This document shows, one piece after another, positions 47,390 through 59,477 of a stretch of DNA of 64,000 nt. Both the position numbers and the translations under genes were made by a program. The stretch covers positions 97,180,720 through 97,244,719 of the forward strand of contig CM068384.1 of NCBI GenBank assembly GCA_034770075.1, in the 5' to 3' direction. Below the pieces are notes generated by a model, which was not told the origin of the DNA, did no database searches, and saw nothing but the letters and a program-made list of their open reading frames with translations. Within the stretch, counting starts at the first letter, position 1; every line of letters begins with the position of its first letter. This DNA comes from Aralia elata. Taxonomy: Eukaryota > Streptophyta > Magnoliopsida > Apiales > Araliaceae.

Positions 47390-47859
47390 TGATATACTAC
47401 AACCTCAATACCAAGCATTCTGCAGATTCATTTTATTAATAAATTAATATCCATCATTCTCATATACCTATGATGTAAGCCCACAATCAATAAAATGCTT
47501 TATAATCATATTAATTACTCACCGAAAGGTAATTTAGCACTGAAATATAAGTCTCCTGCTCTTTCTTCGTCTTTTCTTTGTGTTCTTATGTTGCCGCTTC
47601 TCTCTTCTTTTTACTGGACTTGAATCAGGCGTAATGTTTAAGTAAATTAGGTTTTAGGTATCTATTTATTTATTAAAAGATCTCTTAAATTTTAAAGCGC
47701 AATTTTACTAAATTAATACTCCATCACTAATTAATAGTCATTAGCCCATATAATTTAAATGACTAGTTCACCCAAATAAATGACAAGCCCAATTAATTAA
47801 TATGTTTTTTTTAAACAAATATAATTTTATTTATTTAATTATTTTTACCGGGTATTACA
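45853..47859 (-). repeat. 3' LTR of the gypsy element
   Basis: 2007 bp, + strand start TGTAACACCCC and end CCGGGTATTACA. On the minus strand a tract TTAAGGGGGAGGTGA precedes it. It contains ATT (47142-47182) and TA (47348-47384) microsatellites longer than in the other LTR. Confidence 0.9.
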
Positions 47860-47913
47860 TCACCTCCCCCTTAAAAAGGATTCCGTCCTCGGAATCAAAA
47901 GAATAGAACATAC

Positions 47914-49302
47914 CTAATTTTCAAAGAGATGCGGATACTCCGCTCGAATAGACTCCTCCATCTCCCAAGTAGCTTCCCGCTCCGAATGGTTCCTCCACAA
48001 AACCTTAACAAAAGGAATTGTCTTCCTTCTCATAATCCGCTCTTGACGATCCAAAATCACCTCGGCTTGCTCCTCACAAGTAAGATCACCCTGAATCTTA
48101 TCAAACGGATATTGCACCACATGCAACGGATGATAATGATAACTCCTTAACATCGACACATGGAACACATTATGCACATGAGCTAGTTGTGGAGGCAAAG
48201 CTAACCGATATGCAACCTCACCAACTCTCTCCAAAATCTCGAATGGGCCAATATAACGCGGACTAAGTTTTCCTTTCAACCCAAATCGCCGAATGCCCTT
48301 CCAAGGAGAAACTTTTAAAAACACGTGCTCACCAGGTTCAAATTTTAAAGTCCTCCTATGCTTATCAGCATAACTCTTTTGTCGTGATTGAGCCGATCTC
48401 AATTTTTCCTTAGCCACCGCTACCTTCTCCGTAGTGATTTGAACTAACTCAGGCCCTTCTATGGCCTTCTCCCCAACCTCATCCCAACAAGTTGGTGCCC
48501 GACACTTCCTACCATATAATGCCTCAAACGGAGCCATCCCAATACTTGCATGCCAGCTGTTGTTATAAGCAAACTCAACAAGACTCAAGTAATCATCCCA
48601 ATTACCCGACCACTCAAGTGCACAAGACCTCAACATATCCTCCAACGTCTGAATAGTTTGCTCGGATTGCCCGTCAGTTTGTGGATGGAAAGAAGTACTA
48701 AAATTAAGACGAGTGCCCCAAGCTCGTTGAAACCCTTTCCAGAACCGAGAAGTGAATCGTGGGTCCCGATCTGAAATAATAGATACCGGAGTACCATGAA
48801 GTCTAATAATCTCCTGCTGAATTATCTGTGCTAACCTATCCACCGAGTAACCCTCATGGATAGCCAAGAAGTGTGCCGATTTGGTCAACCGATCCACCGC
48901 AACCCAAATAGCATCATTTTTCCTAAAAGTCTTCGGCAAACCAGTCACAAAGTCCATCGTAATATCCTCCCACTTCCAAACTGGAATGTCTAACTGTTGT
49001 AATAAACCACTAGCTCGTTGATGTTCTATCTTCACTTGTTGACAAGTGAGGCACTTTCCCACATATTCAGCCACGTCTCGTTTCATCCCATTCCACCAAA
49101 AATTCTTCTTCAAATCCCTGTACATCTTTGTAGAACATGGATGAATAGAAAATGGCGAACTATGAGCCTCAGCCAACACAACCTCCCGAATGATTGGATC
49201 CGACGGTACACACAAACGCTCACCCAACCAAATCACACCGTGATCATCAATATGAAACTCGGGCTGCTTGCCCTTTTCCAGATTTTGCGCCATACCCCAC
49301 AA
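47914..49302 (-). pseudogene. Gypsy integrase with chromodomain
   Basis: A 462-codon frame. It has a His/Cys zinc-binding region (AEAHSSPFSIHPC, CLTCQQVK), a catalytic core with the D, D, E residues in ITMDFVTGLP, ISDRDPRFTS and DGQSEQTIQTLEDML, a GPFEILERVGEVAYRLALP region and a C-terminal chromodomain-like tail (VLWRNHSEREATWEMEESIR). Chromodomain integrases direct insertion to heterochromatin. The frame is open but cut off from the upstream polymerase by a stop at about 49327, so it is part of a dead polyprotein. Confidence 0.9.
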
Positions 49303-49326
49303 CTCTCCATCTTCCCTTTGAGGTTC

Positions 49327-50033
49327 TTAAACCCGCGAGATAAGAGATGGCTCCACTCTCATACCAGCCAAATGCCCATCTGAACCTTGCACACATAATT
49401 CTAACTCTAGTCGCTCCATATCCGAAATAAGCTGAGGTTGTGTAATAAGGGATGCTACACTCCCTGAACTCTTTCGACTAAGAGCATCTACAACTACATT
49501 CGCCTTCCCTAGGTGATACTGAATTCTCGCATCATAATCTTTTAGAAGTTTTAACCAACGTCTTTGCCTCATGTTGAGCTCCTTTTGAGTGAAAATGTAT
49601 TTAAGACTCTTGTGATCGATAAAGATATCATAAGTCTCTCCATACAAATAGTGCCTCCAAATTTTTAAGGCAAAAATTACTGCTGCCATCTCCAAATCAT
49701 GAGTGGGGTAGTTCACCTCATAAGGTTTAAGCTGCCTAGAAGCATAAGCAATCACCTTACTGTATTGCATCAAAACACACCCCAAGCCTTTCTTAGAAGC
49801 ATCACTATAAATTTGGTAACCTCCTGTCCCCGACGGCAATGTAAGTATAGGAGCTGTCATAAGTCGTTTCTTCAACTCCTCGAAACTTTTCTCACGCTCC
49901 TCATTCCACACAAACTTTGTGCCCTTTCTCATCAACTGAGTCAATGGCAAGGCAAGCAAAGAGAATCCTTCCACAAATCGCCTATAGTACCCCGCCAGAC
50001 CCAAGAAACTCCTAACCTCTGTCACTGTAGTAG
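49327..50033 (-). pseudogene. Gypsy reverse transcriptase end and RNase H
   Basis: The frame starts at the target duplication of the nested element and continues the polymerase from 56696. RNase H features include FEELKKRLMTAPIL, YSDASKKGLGCVLMQ and HDLEMAAVIFALKIWRHYL, and the linker YHLGKANVVVDALSRK is intact. It ends with an in-frame TAA before the integrase. Confidence 0.9.
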
Positions 50034-50038
50034 GTCTT

Positions 50039-52127
50039 TGTTGGTCAATTTCACAACCGAAAAATACGCGCAAGTATACGCGGTCAACAAGTAATAAAGT
50101 GATAAGAGAGTTGTCGAACCCACAGGGAATTGTTCTAGTGTATCCCAAGTACCAACTATATATCGTCTCGATTTAAATTAGACAAATGATGATTGAATGT
50201 TTTTTTTGTTGTTGGTAGAGACTAAGATAATAATAATCAAGTAAAAGATAATGAAATCTAATATTAACAAGTCTAAGATTGCAATTTCCCCCAACACTTC
50301 ATTTGAATATCCTAACTCTCTCATTTGAAATAATTAACAACATAGAATTGCCAACCGAGAAATCAAAGCTACTTATAAGCCTCTGTCGATGGTCAAATTC
50401 GAATCTTCCTAATGCGGCATGTAGGTATATGTCTATCCTACACACTATCAAGAGACCAATTTCAAGAACAATAACAAGACACGTGTCACTAAATCTCATT
50501 AAACGTCCTTTCAATTACCAACTTTCACATAGGAAGTTATTAAGAATAGATTCTCCATTGGTTGCACACGGTATCTAGGTATAGGTCTATCCTAAATACT
50601 ATCAAGTTACCTATTATTGAGGATAATCAACAAGACACACGTCACTAAATCTCAATTAATTACCCACAGCAATCTTTAACTCTCGCATGATATCATAACA
50701 AGGTCTAAACACTATAATCCGTTCGTTAAGTTCATATAGGTTCCCACGGTAATTACTAGCTAGGCAATTAATATATGAAGCATAAATTATGACATACAAT
50801 TCACAAATGAGTAATTAATAGCAAAGAGAGAGAAATCAATTCAAACTATGTGTTGGGTTCTATTGAAATCTTAGAATAAGCTCTAGTTCATGGTAGCTAG
50901 GAAAAACATCAAACACATGGTGTACATCATAAAATAGAAATACAAATTCAAAGGAAAGCAAGAGATGATAAAACCCATTTAGAAGATATTCATATGTTGC
51001 TTGCTTGGTTGATGTTAATTTCTAGCTTTTCCTCCTCCTTTGACATTCTTTTCTCCATTTGCTCCTTGACTTGTTGCTGAAAATCTCTTTGAATTTCAAC
51101 CCTCAAGCTCTTCTTGGTGATGTATGTGCAGCCTCCCTATGTCAAGATGTCCATTTGGCACTCCTTTCCTTCTTGGTTCCTTGGCTTTTGCTGAGTTTTC
51201 CTTGTATTGCAGCACTTTTGGCCTCTATTTTGATGTTTTTGTGTAGCCTCCCAATCCCTAGTTATCAAATATGAAGCCCCAATGAGATATTATATAGTGC
51301 CTCCATGAAAAACCCTAGCCAAACATCAGATTTTGAGTCAAAAAGTGAGTTGGAATCGCACTAGGAGCTCAAAAGATCGCACTCAGCACGCCCGGGCGCG
51401 CCCGCACGCCGCCTGGTGCGCCAGCACGCCGCCCCTGGCCATGCCGCACGCCCATGGCACACCCACGCCGCGCACGCGTGCGCTGGCTGCCTGATGCCAG
51501 GCGCCGCGCGCCCGCATCCAATTCCACGCGCCCGCGCCAAAGCTGCTGTCACCCGACTCAGTTTTGACCTCTGTTGGTAAAATGACCATAACTTCTTCCT
51601 CCAAACTTGGATTTAGGCGTGTAAATAGGCTATGGAAAGCTAAGAAAGAGAAATACAACTTTCATAACTGGATCTTGACGAGAAAATGTCCAGAGAAAGG
51701 CTCAAATTGAGCCCGAAGCAACTGCTGTGTAAAATTCATGCCAAATCCGATGGTAAAATGGCCATAACTCTCTCATACGAACTTCAAATTGGATGATTCA
51801 AGATGTTCTAGAAAGCTAAGACAAATATATACAACTTTCGTTCTTTGAGTTTTGAGAGATTCGAATTGGATCATGGGTGAAATTTAGAAACAAGCAGCTA
51901 CAGTACCGAAAAGCAAGTTATGGGTATTGATTCCAAGGAGTTTTTATTTCAATTCCTACAAAACAACATAAAAACACATAAAAGCATACAAAAACATATA
52001 AAACCAATACAAAACTACATTACATAACAATAAGATAAAAACACATAAAACCAACCGAAATGACTTAGGATTTACAAATTATCAAGCTCAAAAGCACCTA
52101 ATTTGTGTATATAAAACACACTCATCA
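50039..52127 (-). repeat. 3' LTR of the LARD-like element
   Basis: 2089 bp. It contains a sharply GC-rich block (about 51385-51550) of CGCCCGCACGCC-type words in an otherwise AT-rich LTR. Frames inside it are not conserved coding sequence. Confidence 0.93.
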
Positions 52128-52504
52128 AATACCCCCAAACTTAAATCTTTGTTTGTCCTCAAGCAAAATAAACCTAAACTACATACTTCAAACACTTGTA
52201 ATACAACCTAACTTGAGCAATGAATTAATAAGCCGACAATGGTCTCAAATGCATCAACACATGGAACTCAAGAGAACAAACAAAACGTTGCAAGTCTAAA
52301 ATTTCAATTAGCTAGTCATACTATGCTTAAGGCCCCTTCCGTGTGTGTGTGAGTACCCAATAGCACTAAATCACGTGTAGCTCGGATGAACTTATGCAAC
52401 CATATTACCTTATGAAATAATCAAAATAAACCCCAAAACAACATGCTTGACACATCACTCATCACAAATGTATACAAATCATAAATTTCCAAAAATTTTG
52501 AGAT

Positions 52505-52735
52505 CAAAGGACTTTGGGTGAGTGCATTTTATGCTCCATCTTACCCTAAGCCCGCTCATATGGGCGAGTGCGTTTTACGCTCCATCTCAACCCACCGCAA
52601 GATTTGCAATATACAATTTTCTTTCTTTATTCACAGTTATAAGAGATTGCATTTTACGCTCTATCTCTCCTACGCATGTGTCCATGAGTGAGTGCGTTTT
52701 ACGCTCCATCTCAACTCACCACATGACCATCATTT
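52505..52735. repeat. Short repeats with a hairpin core between the LARD ORF and 3' LTR
   Basis: The phrase GAGTGCGTTTTACGCTCCAT and near-copies occur four times (about 52519, 52566, 52646, 52690). Each has GCG-TTTTA-CGC at its core, able to form a small hairpin. Confidence 0.75.
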
Positions 52736-53400
52736 CAAGCATAAAAAAGTTTAGACACCTTGCTTCGAGTGATGTTTAAATGAGTTCTAGAGTTTATAGA
52801 TATTTCCCACAAGCATTCGGTTATAAAAGCCTTCACTAAGCATACAACTAGTTTAATACTCATGGGTAAGTGCATAAAAGTGAAAGGACGCATAAGCAAA
52901 ATAATAACTAATGAACGATAAGCACAAAGATTAAGCAACAATTGTCTACGTCTCATGAGTTAGATTCTCTTCAAACAAGCCATTATCATAGACCATGAAT
53001 TATGGTTCAAATCAAATTAAAACAATGCTCAAGGGACACATCCTAAAAATAATTTTTTTTTGAATAAAAAGAAAAACATACTTAAATCACACAAAAACTA
53101 AATTAAAAACACACAAATATGAAATACTACCCCCAAACTTAAACTTGACATTGTCCTCAATGTCTGATATAGGAAAAATTAAAATAGAAGACTTCCCTGA
53201 AACCGTGTCAAGCGCCATTGATATCATCTTTCAATACTTTTAAGTTGGGAGCGTACCTGAAAGCAAATTACTAAAGAATTTAAAATGCAATTAAACCACT
53301 AAAATGCAATCAAACAAAAATAACAACAAAACAGTAAACTTGGGTTGCCTCCCAAGAAGCGCTTGGTTTAAAGTCGTTAGCCCGACTCCTTTATTTCCTT

Positions 53401-54471
53401 TCAATCCGGCTCAATCGCAAAATTAACCATTGCATGCCGCTTCGCTGTTCTTTCTTTGATTTGCATGGCATGCATGCATGGTTGGTGACCCTCAAACTTC
53501 GTTTCAACCGATAGCAAGAAGAAGCTTTCCTCATCCGTATCATCAATTATTGCACTTGTGTCAAGATCGACATGAAGATCTTCTTCATGAACCAATGGGT
53601 GCTCAATGGGTTTAAAAACCTCGATTGTGACTTCTTGATCTTCAATTTCCTTTTCATGATCCCCATTCATGCTCCTCGTCTCATCAACCTCAGAATCATC
53701 ATCCACAATAGGATGTACACTCTCAAAATTTTCACTAATAGCTTCATGCGACTCCACGCCATTTCCTTGATCATCCATCAAGCACTCCTCTTCACCTTCC
53801 TCTATGGGGTTGATCTCTGTATCGCTAGGTAAGGTGCTTTGCGGGTGAACATTGTAAGAATTGGTAACATAGTTCATGATGCTCTGCACTGAAGCTTGTA
53901 TATTTGCCATCCTATCCTCATTTTGAGAGATATGAGATATGTACAATGCCATGAGCTCCTCCCTCGTTCTTTCCTCTCCGTCATATCTATGCGAATTCAC
54001 CATATATTGCTCTTCACCTTCCTCTATGGGGTTAATCTGTGTAATGCAAGGTAAGGTGCTTTGCGGGTGAATAACGATAGCATCCACGATTTGTGCCGTT
54101 AGATTCTCGAGGTTCCGTAATGAATTTAGTTGCTCAATGAACATGGGAAGAATCTCCTCTACATTAGATGTATCCTCATGGTGTGGTGGAGGTTGGAATG
54201 AAAATTCTGAATGGTATGAGAGACTTGGATCATAGCATTGATCTTGATTGTTGTCCCATAAAAAGCTTGGACAATCATGCCAACCTGACTGATAGTACTT
54301 TGGGTAGTAGTCAGCTTGATTCTGACTGTAGGCATTTTGAGTGGACTGGCCTTTAAGAGTGTCAACAACCTTTGAAAGCGTTGCAACATGTTCTTGTAAC
54401 TGCTCAAGAAGTTTTGACGAACTTGGTTGCATCGTCTCCTCATAATCCCATTGATAGTTATGCTCATCCAT
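53401..54471 (-). CDS. ORF of the LARD-like element, unknown function
   Basis: A 357-codon frame on the minus strand. I take the Met at 54471 (MDEHNYQWDYEE) as start, about 110 bp after the primer site; an upstream Met at 54489 is also possible. The N-terminal part predicts a short coiled coil (SSKLLEQLQEHVATLSKVVD), then a region rich in Q, N, Y and P. The second half is strongly acidic. An internal duplication repeats STLP..T.INPIEEGEE (about residues 145-165 and 220-240). No capsid, zinc knuckle or enzyme motif is seen. The first part recalls the flexible ends of Athila-type Gag, but I do not recognise the protein. The frame is undamaged, consistent with a young element. Confidence 0.5.
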   Translation of the reverse strand: MDEHNYQWDYEETMQPSSSKLLEQLQEHVATLSKVVDTLKGQSTQNAYSQNQADYYPKYYQSGWHDCPSFLWDNNQDQCYDPSLSYHSEFSFQPPPHHEDTSNVEEILPMFIEQLNSLRNLENLTAQIVDAIVIHPQSTLPCITQINPIEEGEEQYMVNSHRYDGEERTREELMALYISHISQNEDRMANIQASVQSIMNYVTNSYNVHPQSTLPSDTEINPIEEGEEECLMDDQGNGVESHEAISENFESVHPIVDDDSEVDETRSMNGDHEKEIEDQEVTIEVFKPIEHPLVHEEDLHVDLDTSAIIDDTDEESFFLLSVETKFEGHQPCMHAMQIKERTAKRHAMVNFAIEPD

Positions 54472-54578
54472 TACTGAAAACAAAATCAAAACAAAATAAT
54501 AATAAGAAAATTATTTACAAGTCTAAATTAAGACCAAATCGATTGTCATTAATAATGGAAAAACACTAGAAGAACAAT

Positions 54579-54596
54579 TCCCCGGCAACGGCGCCA
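54579..54596 (-). other. Primer-binding site of the LARD-like element, tRNA-Asp type
   Basis: The + strand TCCCCGGCAACGGCGCCA equals the 3' end of plant tRNA-Asp including CCA, so the minus strand is its complement. It lies 6 bp from the LTR edge at 54603. Use of tRNA-Asp is known for Athila-type elements. Confidence 0.85.
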
Positions 54597-54602
54597 AAAA
54601 TT

Positions 54603-56690
54603 TGTTGGTCAATTTCGCAACCGAAAAATACGCGCAAGTATACGCGGTCAACAAGTAATAAAGTGATAAGAGAGTTGTCGAACCCACAGGGAATTGTTCT
54701 AGTGTATCCCAAGTACCAACTATATATCGTCTCGATTTGAATTAGACAAATGATGATTTAATATTTTTTTGTTGTTGGTAGAGACTAAGATAATAATAAT
54801 CAAGTAAAAGATAATGAAATCTAATATTAACAAGTCTAAGATTGCAATTTCCCCCAACACTTCATTTGAATATCCTAACTCTCTCATTTGAAATAATTAA
54901 CAACATAGAATTGCCAACCGAGAAATCAAAGCTACTTATAAGCCTCTGTCGATGGTCAAATTCGAATCTTCCTAATGCGGCATGTAGGTATATGTCTATC
55001 CTACACACTATCAAGAGACCAATTTCAAGAACAATAACAAGACACGTGTCACTAAATCTCATTAAACGTCCTTTCAATTACCAACTTTCACATAGGAAGT
55101 CATTAAGAATAGATTCTCCATTGGTTGCACACGGTATCTAGGTATAGGTCTATCCTAAATACTATCAAGTTACCTATTATTGAGGATAATCAACAAGACA
55201 CACGTCACTAAATCTCAATTAATTACCCACAACAATCTTTAACTCTCGCATGATATCATAACAAGGTCTAAACACTATAATCCGTTCGTCAAGTTCATAT
55301 AGGTTCCCACGGTAATTACTAGCTAGGCAATTAATATATGAAGCATAAATTATGACATACAATTCACAAATGAGTAATTAATAGCAAAGAGAGAGAAATC
55401 AATTCAAACTATGTGTTGGGTTCCATTGAAATCTTAGAATAAGCTCTAGTTCATGGTAGCTAGGCAAAACATCAAACACATGGTGTACATCATGAAATAG
55501 AAATACAAATTCAAAGGAAAGCAAGAGATGATAAAACCCATTTAGAAGATATTCATATGTTGCTTGCTTGGTTGATGTCAATTTCTAGCTTTTCCTCCTC
55601 CTTTGGCATTCTTTTCTCCTTTTGCTCCTTGGCTTGTTGCTGAAAATCTCTTTGAATTGCAGCCCTCAAGCTCTTCTTGGTGATGTATGTGCAGCCTCCC
55701 TATGTCAAGATGTCCATTTGGCACTCCTTTCCTTCTTAGTTCCTTGGCTTTTGCTGAGTTTTCCTTGTATTGCAGCACTTTTGGCCTCTATTTTGATGTT
55801 TTTGTGTAGCCTCCCAATCCCTAGTTATCAAATATGAAGCCCTAATGAGATATTATATAGTGCCTCCATGAAAAACCCTAGCCAAACATCAGATTTTGGG
55901 TCAAAAAGTGAGCTGGAATCGCACTAGGAGCTCAAAAGATCGCACTCAGCACGCCCGGGCGCGCCCGCACGCCGCCTGGTGCGCCCGCACGCCACCCCTG
56001 GCCATGCCGCACGCCCATGGCACACCCACGCCGCGCGCGCGTGCGCTGGCTGCCTGGTGCCAGGTGCCGCGCGCCCGCATCCAATTCCGCGCGCCCGCGC
56101 CAAAGCTGCTGTCACCCGACTCAGCTTTGACCTTTGTTGGTAAAATGACCATAACTTCTTTGTCCAAACTTGTATTTAGGCGTGTAAATAGGCTATGGAA
56201 AGCTAAGAAAGAGCGCTAAAACTTTCATAACTGGAGCTTGACGAGAAAATGTCCAGAGAAAGGCTCAAATTGAGCCCGAAGCAACTGCTGTGTAAAATTC
56301 ATGCCAAATCCGAAGGTAAAATGGCCATAACTCTCTCATACGAACTTCAAATTGGATGATTCAAGATGTTCTGGAAAGCTAAGACAAATATCTACAACTT
56401 TCGGTTTTTGAGTTTTGAGAGATTCGAATTGGATCATGGGTGAAATTTAGAAACAAGCAGCTACAGTACCGAAAAGCAAGTTATGGGTATTGATTCCAAG
56501 GAGCTTTTATTTCAATTCCTACAAAACAACATAAAAACACATAAAAGCATACAAAAACATATAAAACCAATACAAAACTATATTACATAACAATAAGATA
56601 AAAACACATAAAACCAACCAAAATGACTTAGGATTTACAAATTATCAAGCTCAAAAGCACCTAATTTGTGTATATAAAACACACTCATCA
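54603..56690 (-). repeat. 5' LTR of the LARD-like element
   Basis: 2088 bp, nearly identical to the other LTR, with scattered single changes (for example GGTCAATTTCGC here and GGTCAATTTCAC there). The GC-rich block is at about 55948-56105. Confidence 0.93.
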
Positions 56691-56695
56691 GTCTT

Positions 56696-57297
56696 GGCCA
56701 TTTAGTGATAGCCTCAACCTTCGCAGGATCCACCTTAATGCCTTCAGCAGACACAATGTGGCCCAAGAATGCAACCTGCTCCAACCAAAACTTGTATTTA
56801 GAGAATTTAGCATACAATTTTTCCTTCTGTAAAATCCCCAACACTGTGCGAAGATGCTCCTCATGCTCTTCCCTAGACTTGGAGTAAACTAAAATGTCAT
56901 CAATAAAGACAATAACAAATTGGTCCAAGTACTCCCTGAACACCCGATTCATCACATCCATAAATACCGCCGGAGCGTTAGTCAACCCAAATGGCATCAC
57001 CAGAAACTCATAATGCCCATAGCGAGTGCGAAAAGCTGTCTTTGGGATATGCTCATCTCTCACTCTCAACTGATGATAACCCGACCTCAAGTCTATCTTC
57101 GAAAAATACTTCGCCCCCTGAAGTTGGTCAAACAAGTCATCAATCCTCGACAATGGATACCGATTCCTGATAGTAATCTTGTTCAACTCCCTGTAGTTTA
57201 TGCACAACCTCATAGACCCATCTTTCTTCTTCATAAACAAAATCGGAGCACCCCATGACGAAACACTAGGCCGAATTATACCACGATCTAACAATTC
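56696..57297 (-). pseudogene. Gypsy reverse transcriptase, catalytic part
   Basis: Motifs in order: IRPSVSSWGAPILFMKKKDG, MRLCINYRELNK, FSKIDLRSGYHQLRV, FLVMPFGLTNAPAVFM, and the catalytic box VIVFIDDILVYS (FIDD in place of YVDD, normal for gypsy). It is cut after EAITKWP by the nested LARD-like element. A TAG at 57298-57300 sits where relatives have a Gln codon. Confidence 0.9.
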
Positions 57298-58105
57298 CTA
57301 CAACTGCTCCTTCAACTCCTGTAACTCCAATGGTGCCATCCGATACGGCACCTTAGAGATAGGCTCCGTACCAGGAACAAGCTCAATAGTAAACTCAACT
57401 TCTCGCTGTGGTGGCAACCCTGACAACTCCTCAGGAAACACATCGGGAAAGTCACGAACAACTGGAACATCCTCAATACAAGACTCACCCATAGAGGTAT
57501 CCGTCACAAATGCCAAATACCCCTCACAACCCTTTGCCATCAACTTCCCAGCCTTCAAAGCTGAAATCAACTTCACCACCCTACTCGGCCGTGAACCCTC
57601 AAACACGAACTCTGGAGATTTCACATCTCCAAATATAACCTTTTTATCCTGGTAATCGATAGTGGCCTGGTGCTTATCCAACCAGTCCATCCCAAGAATA
57701 ACATCAAAATCGTACATACACATTGGAAGAAGATTAGCCCCACGAATCTTCCCCAAAACTGATCGGACACTCTCGATACAAATCAGAAATAACGACAGAA
57801 GTCCCCATCGGGGTAGCAATAGACATAACAGAATCTAAAGACTGAGATGGCACACCAAGGTGCCGAACAAAAGACTGAGCAACCACTGAATGAGTAGAAC
57901 CCGTATCAAATAAAATAGAAGCCTCATGACTGCCAACTAAAAGATTACCAGAAACAGTACCTGCCGCTCCTGCCGCTTGGTTATAAGTTAAGGCAAACAC
58001 CCGACCACCCTGATGCTGAGCTCTATTACCACCATTATCACCGCCTCCACCATTACCATGTGGCCCAGTACAATCTCTAGCAATATGACCCATCTGCCCA
58101 CACAA
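57298..58105 (-). pseudogene. Gypsy zinc knuckle, protease and protease-polymerase linker
   Basis: A zinc knuckle CFLCGQMGHIARDC lies at the upstream end. The protease follows with active-site ILFDTGSTHSVVA. A frame change between about 57734 and 57819 separates these from MYDFDVILGMDWLDKHQA and the linker DFPDVFPEELSGLPPQREVE that leads to the polymerase. Confidence 0.85.
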
Positions 58106-58306
58106 GAAGCATGCACCAGTAACTCTATGACATTGCCTCCCCGGATGATTAGCCCCACAAGTGGCACAAAGAGCTATCGGAATAAGATTTGGATTACCCC
58201 CACCAGCTGGTCCCAGATAACGACCCTGATTCTGCCCTTGCTGACGATTCTGCCATTGCTGGCGACTTTGACCTTGCCAAGGTAGCTGAAGCTGACGATT
58301 CTGCCC

Positions 58307-59296
58307 CTACTGAGGCAACTGCTGATAACCTCTATTCTGATTCTGGCCACGCCATTGCCCCTGCTGGCCACCACGGTTCCTGTTCCACTGACCACCATGA
58401 TTTCTCCCATGCTGACCCGAAGCCTGACTCTGCTGGTCATCTCTGTCCCTCTTTCGACTCCCCTCCGGTTTAGAAGCTCGAAAGTCCTGCCGCTCCATCT
58501 CAATATTCTTAGTCGCGTTAGCCACTACTGACACATCTGCAAACTTGCTGTTAATGAGATGCTGACGATACCTATAATGAATCCTCCATTTAAACTTCTC
58601 TGCCTGTTCCGCTGCAGTCCCTGCTGAGGTTCCTGCAAAACCTGCCAACCTGGTGAACCTCGTCATGAAATCTGTGATAGACTCATCATCTTTCTGCCGA
58701 ATAGATAGATACTCTCTAGCATAGGCCTCTTTATCAGCAGCTGGAAAGTACTGCTGATAAAAGACCTCACAAAACTCGGTCCAAGTAATTGTCTCAGCAT
58801 ATCCATCACCCTTCGTTGTTTTCATCGCCATCCACCACCTCTGTGCATCCCCCTCCAACTTATAAGCTGCAAGCAACACTTTCTGATTATCTGAACACCC
58901 CAACACATCAAATTTTTTCTCCAAATGGGAAATCCAATTCTCTGCATCAATTGGAGTTGGAGTCGAACTAAATGACTGTGGTTTCTGCTTCTGAAACCTC
59001 TCCAACCATACATACATCGGAACCACCTGCTGATCAAGGACATCTACATTCCCTTCCCCTTCATTTATGTGTGGGCCATCATTTCTTAGGTTCCCATGCT
59101 CAGGAGTTTCTGGCGGCTGCTGCATTGCCTGCACAACCTGTGCCACCAATTGCGGTAAGGCCTGATTAACCGCTTGATTCACCAAGTCAGCCAATTTAGC
59201 ATTAGTCTGATTATTAAGTTGCTCATTGGGCTGACCCTCACCTCTATCGCCATTGTTACCTCGCCTCCCAGCAACTCTAGCGGATCTATGAGCCAT
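58307..59296 (-). pseudogene. Gypsy Gag
   Basis: A 329-codon frame with an Asn/Gln-rich start, the capsid signature (DAENWISHLEKKFDVLGC, AYKLEGDAQRWWMAMK, FYQQYFPAADKEAYAREYL) and an Arg/Gln/Gly-rich tail. It ends at a TAG (58307-58309) that replaces a Gln codon; the same frame continues as a Q-rich stretch toward the zinc knuckle. Confidence 0.88.
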
Positions 59297-59460
59297 CTAA
59301 GAAAAAAATCAACGGATAGAAGCAAAATAGATTAAATACAAATTCTAATATAATTGATGTAAGAGCTGAACAGAAAATCAAACGAGACAAAAACCTAACC
59401 CAGAAGTCTACCCATAACTCACAGGTCAAACCTAAACAGGTTTTCAACAAGAAAGAACCT

Positions 59461-59473
59461 GGCTCTGATACCA
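59461..59473 (-). other. Primer-binding site of the gypsy element, initiator tRNA-Met type
   Basis: The minus strand reads TGGTATCAGAGCC, 4 bp inside the LTR edge at 59478. This is the usual plant gypsy and copia primer site. Confidence 0.8.
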
Positions 59474-59477
59474 ACTC

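Larger units (their letters stand above)
50039..56690 (-). mobile_element. Non-autonomous LTR retrotransposon (LARD-like), nested in the gypsy polymerase
   Basis: LTRs of 2.09 kb (50039-52127 and 54603-56690) are nearly identical, start TGTTGGTCAATTTC and end ACACTCATCA. A 5-bp duplication GTCTT flanks the element (50034-50038, 56691-56695). The 2.47 kb interior has a primer site, a 357-codon frame and a polypurine tract (AAGTTTGGGGGTATT, minus strand) but no protease, polymerase or integrase, so it must use enzymes from another element. It is the youngest insertion in the nest. Confidence 0.93.

Noticed and set aside
50279..50578. 99-codon frame repeated at 54842-55141
   Set aside because: Both copies are in the LARD LTRs; there is no start context or homology.
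51361..51658. Ala/Arg-rich frames in the GC-rich LTR block (also 55896-56219)
   Set aside because: GC-rich DNA lacks stops by composition; frames overlap on both strands and show no conserved protein features.
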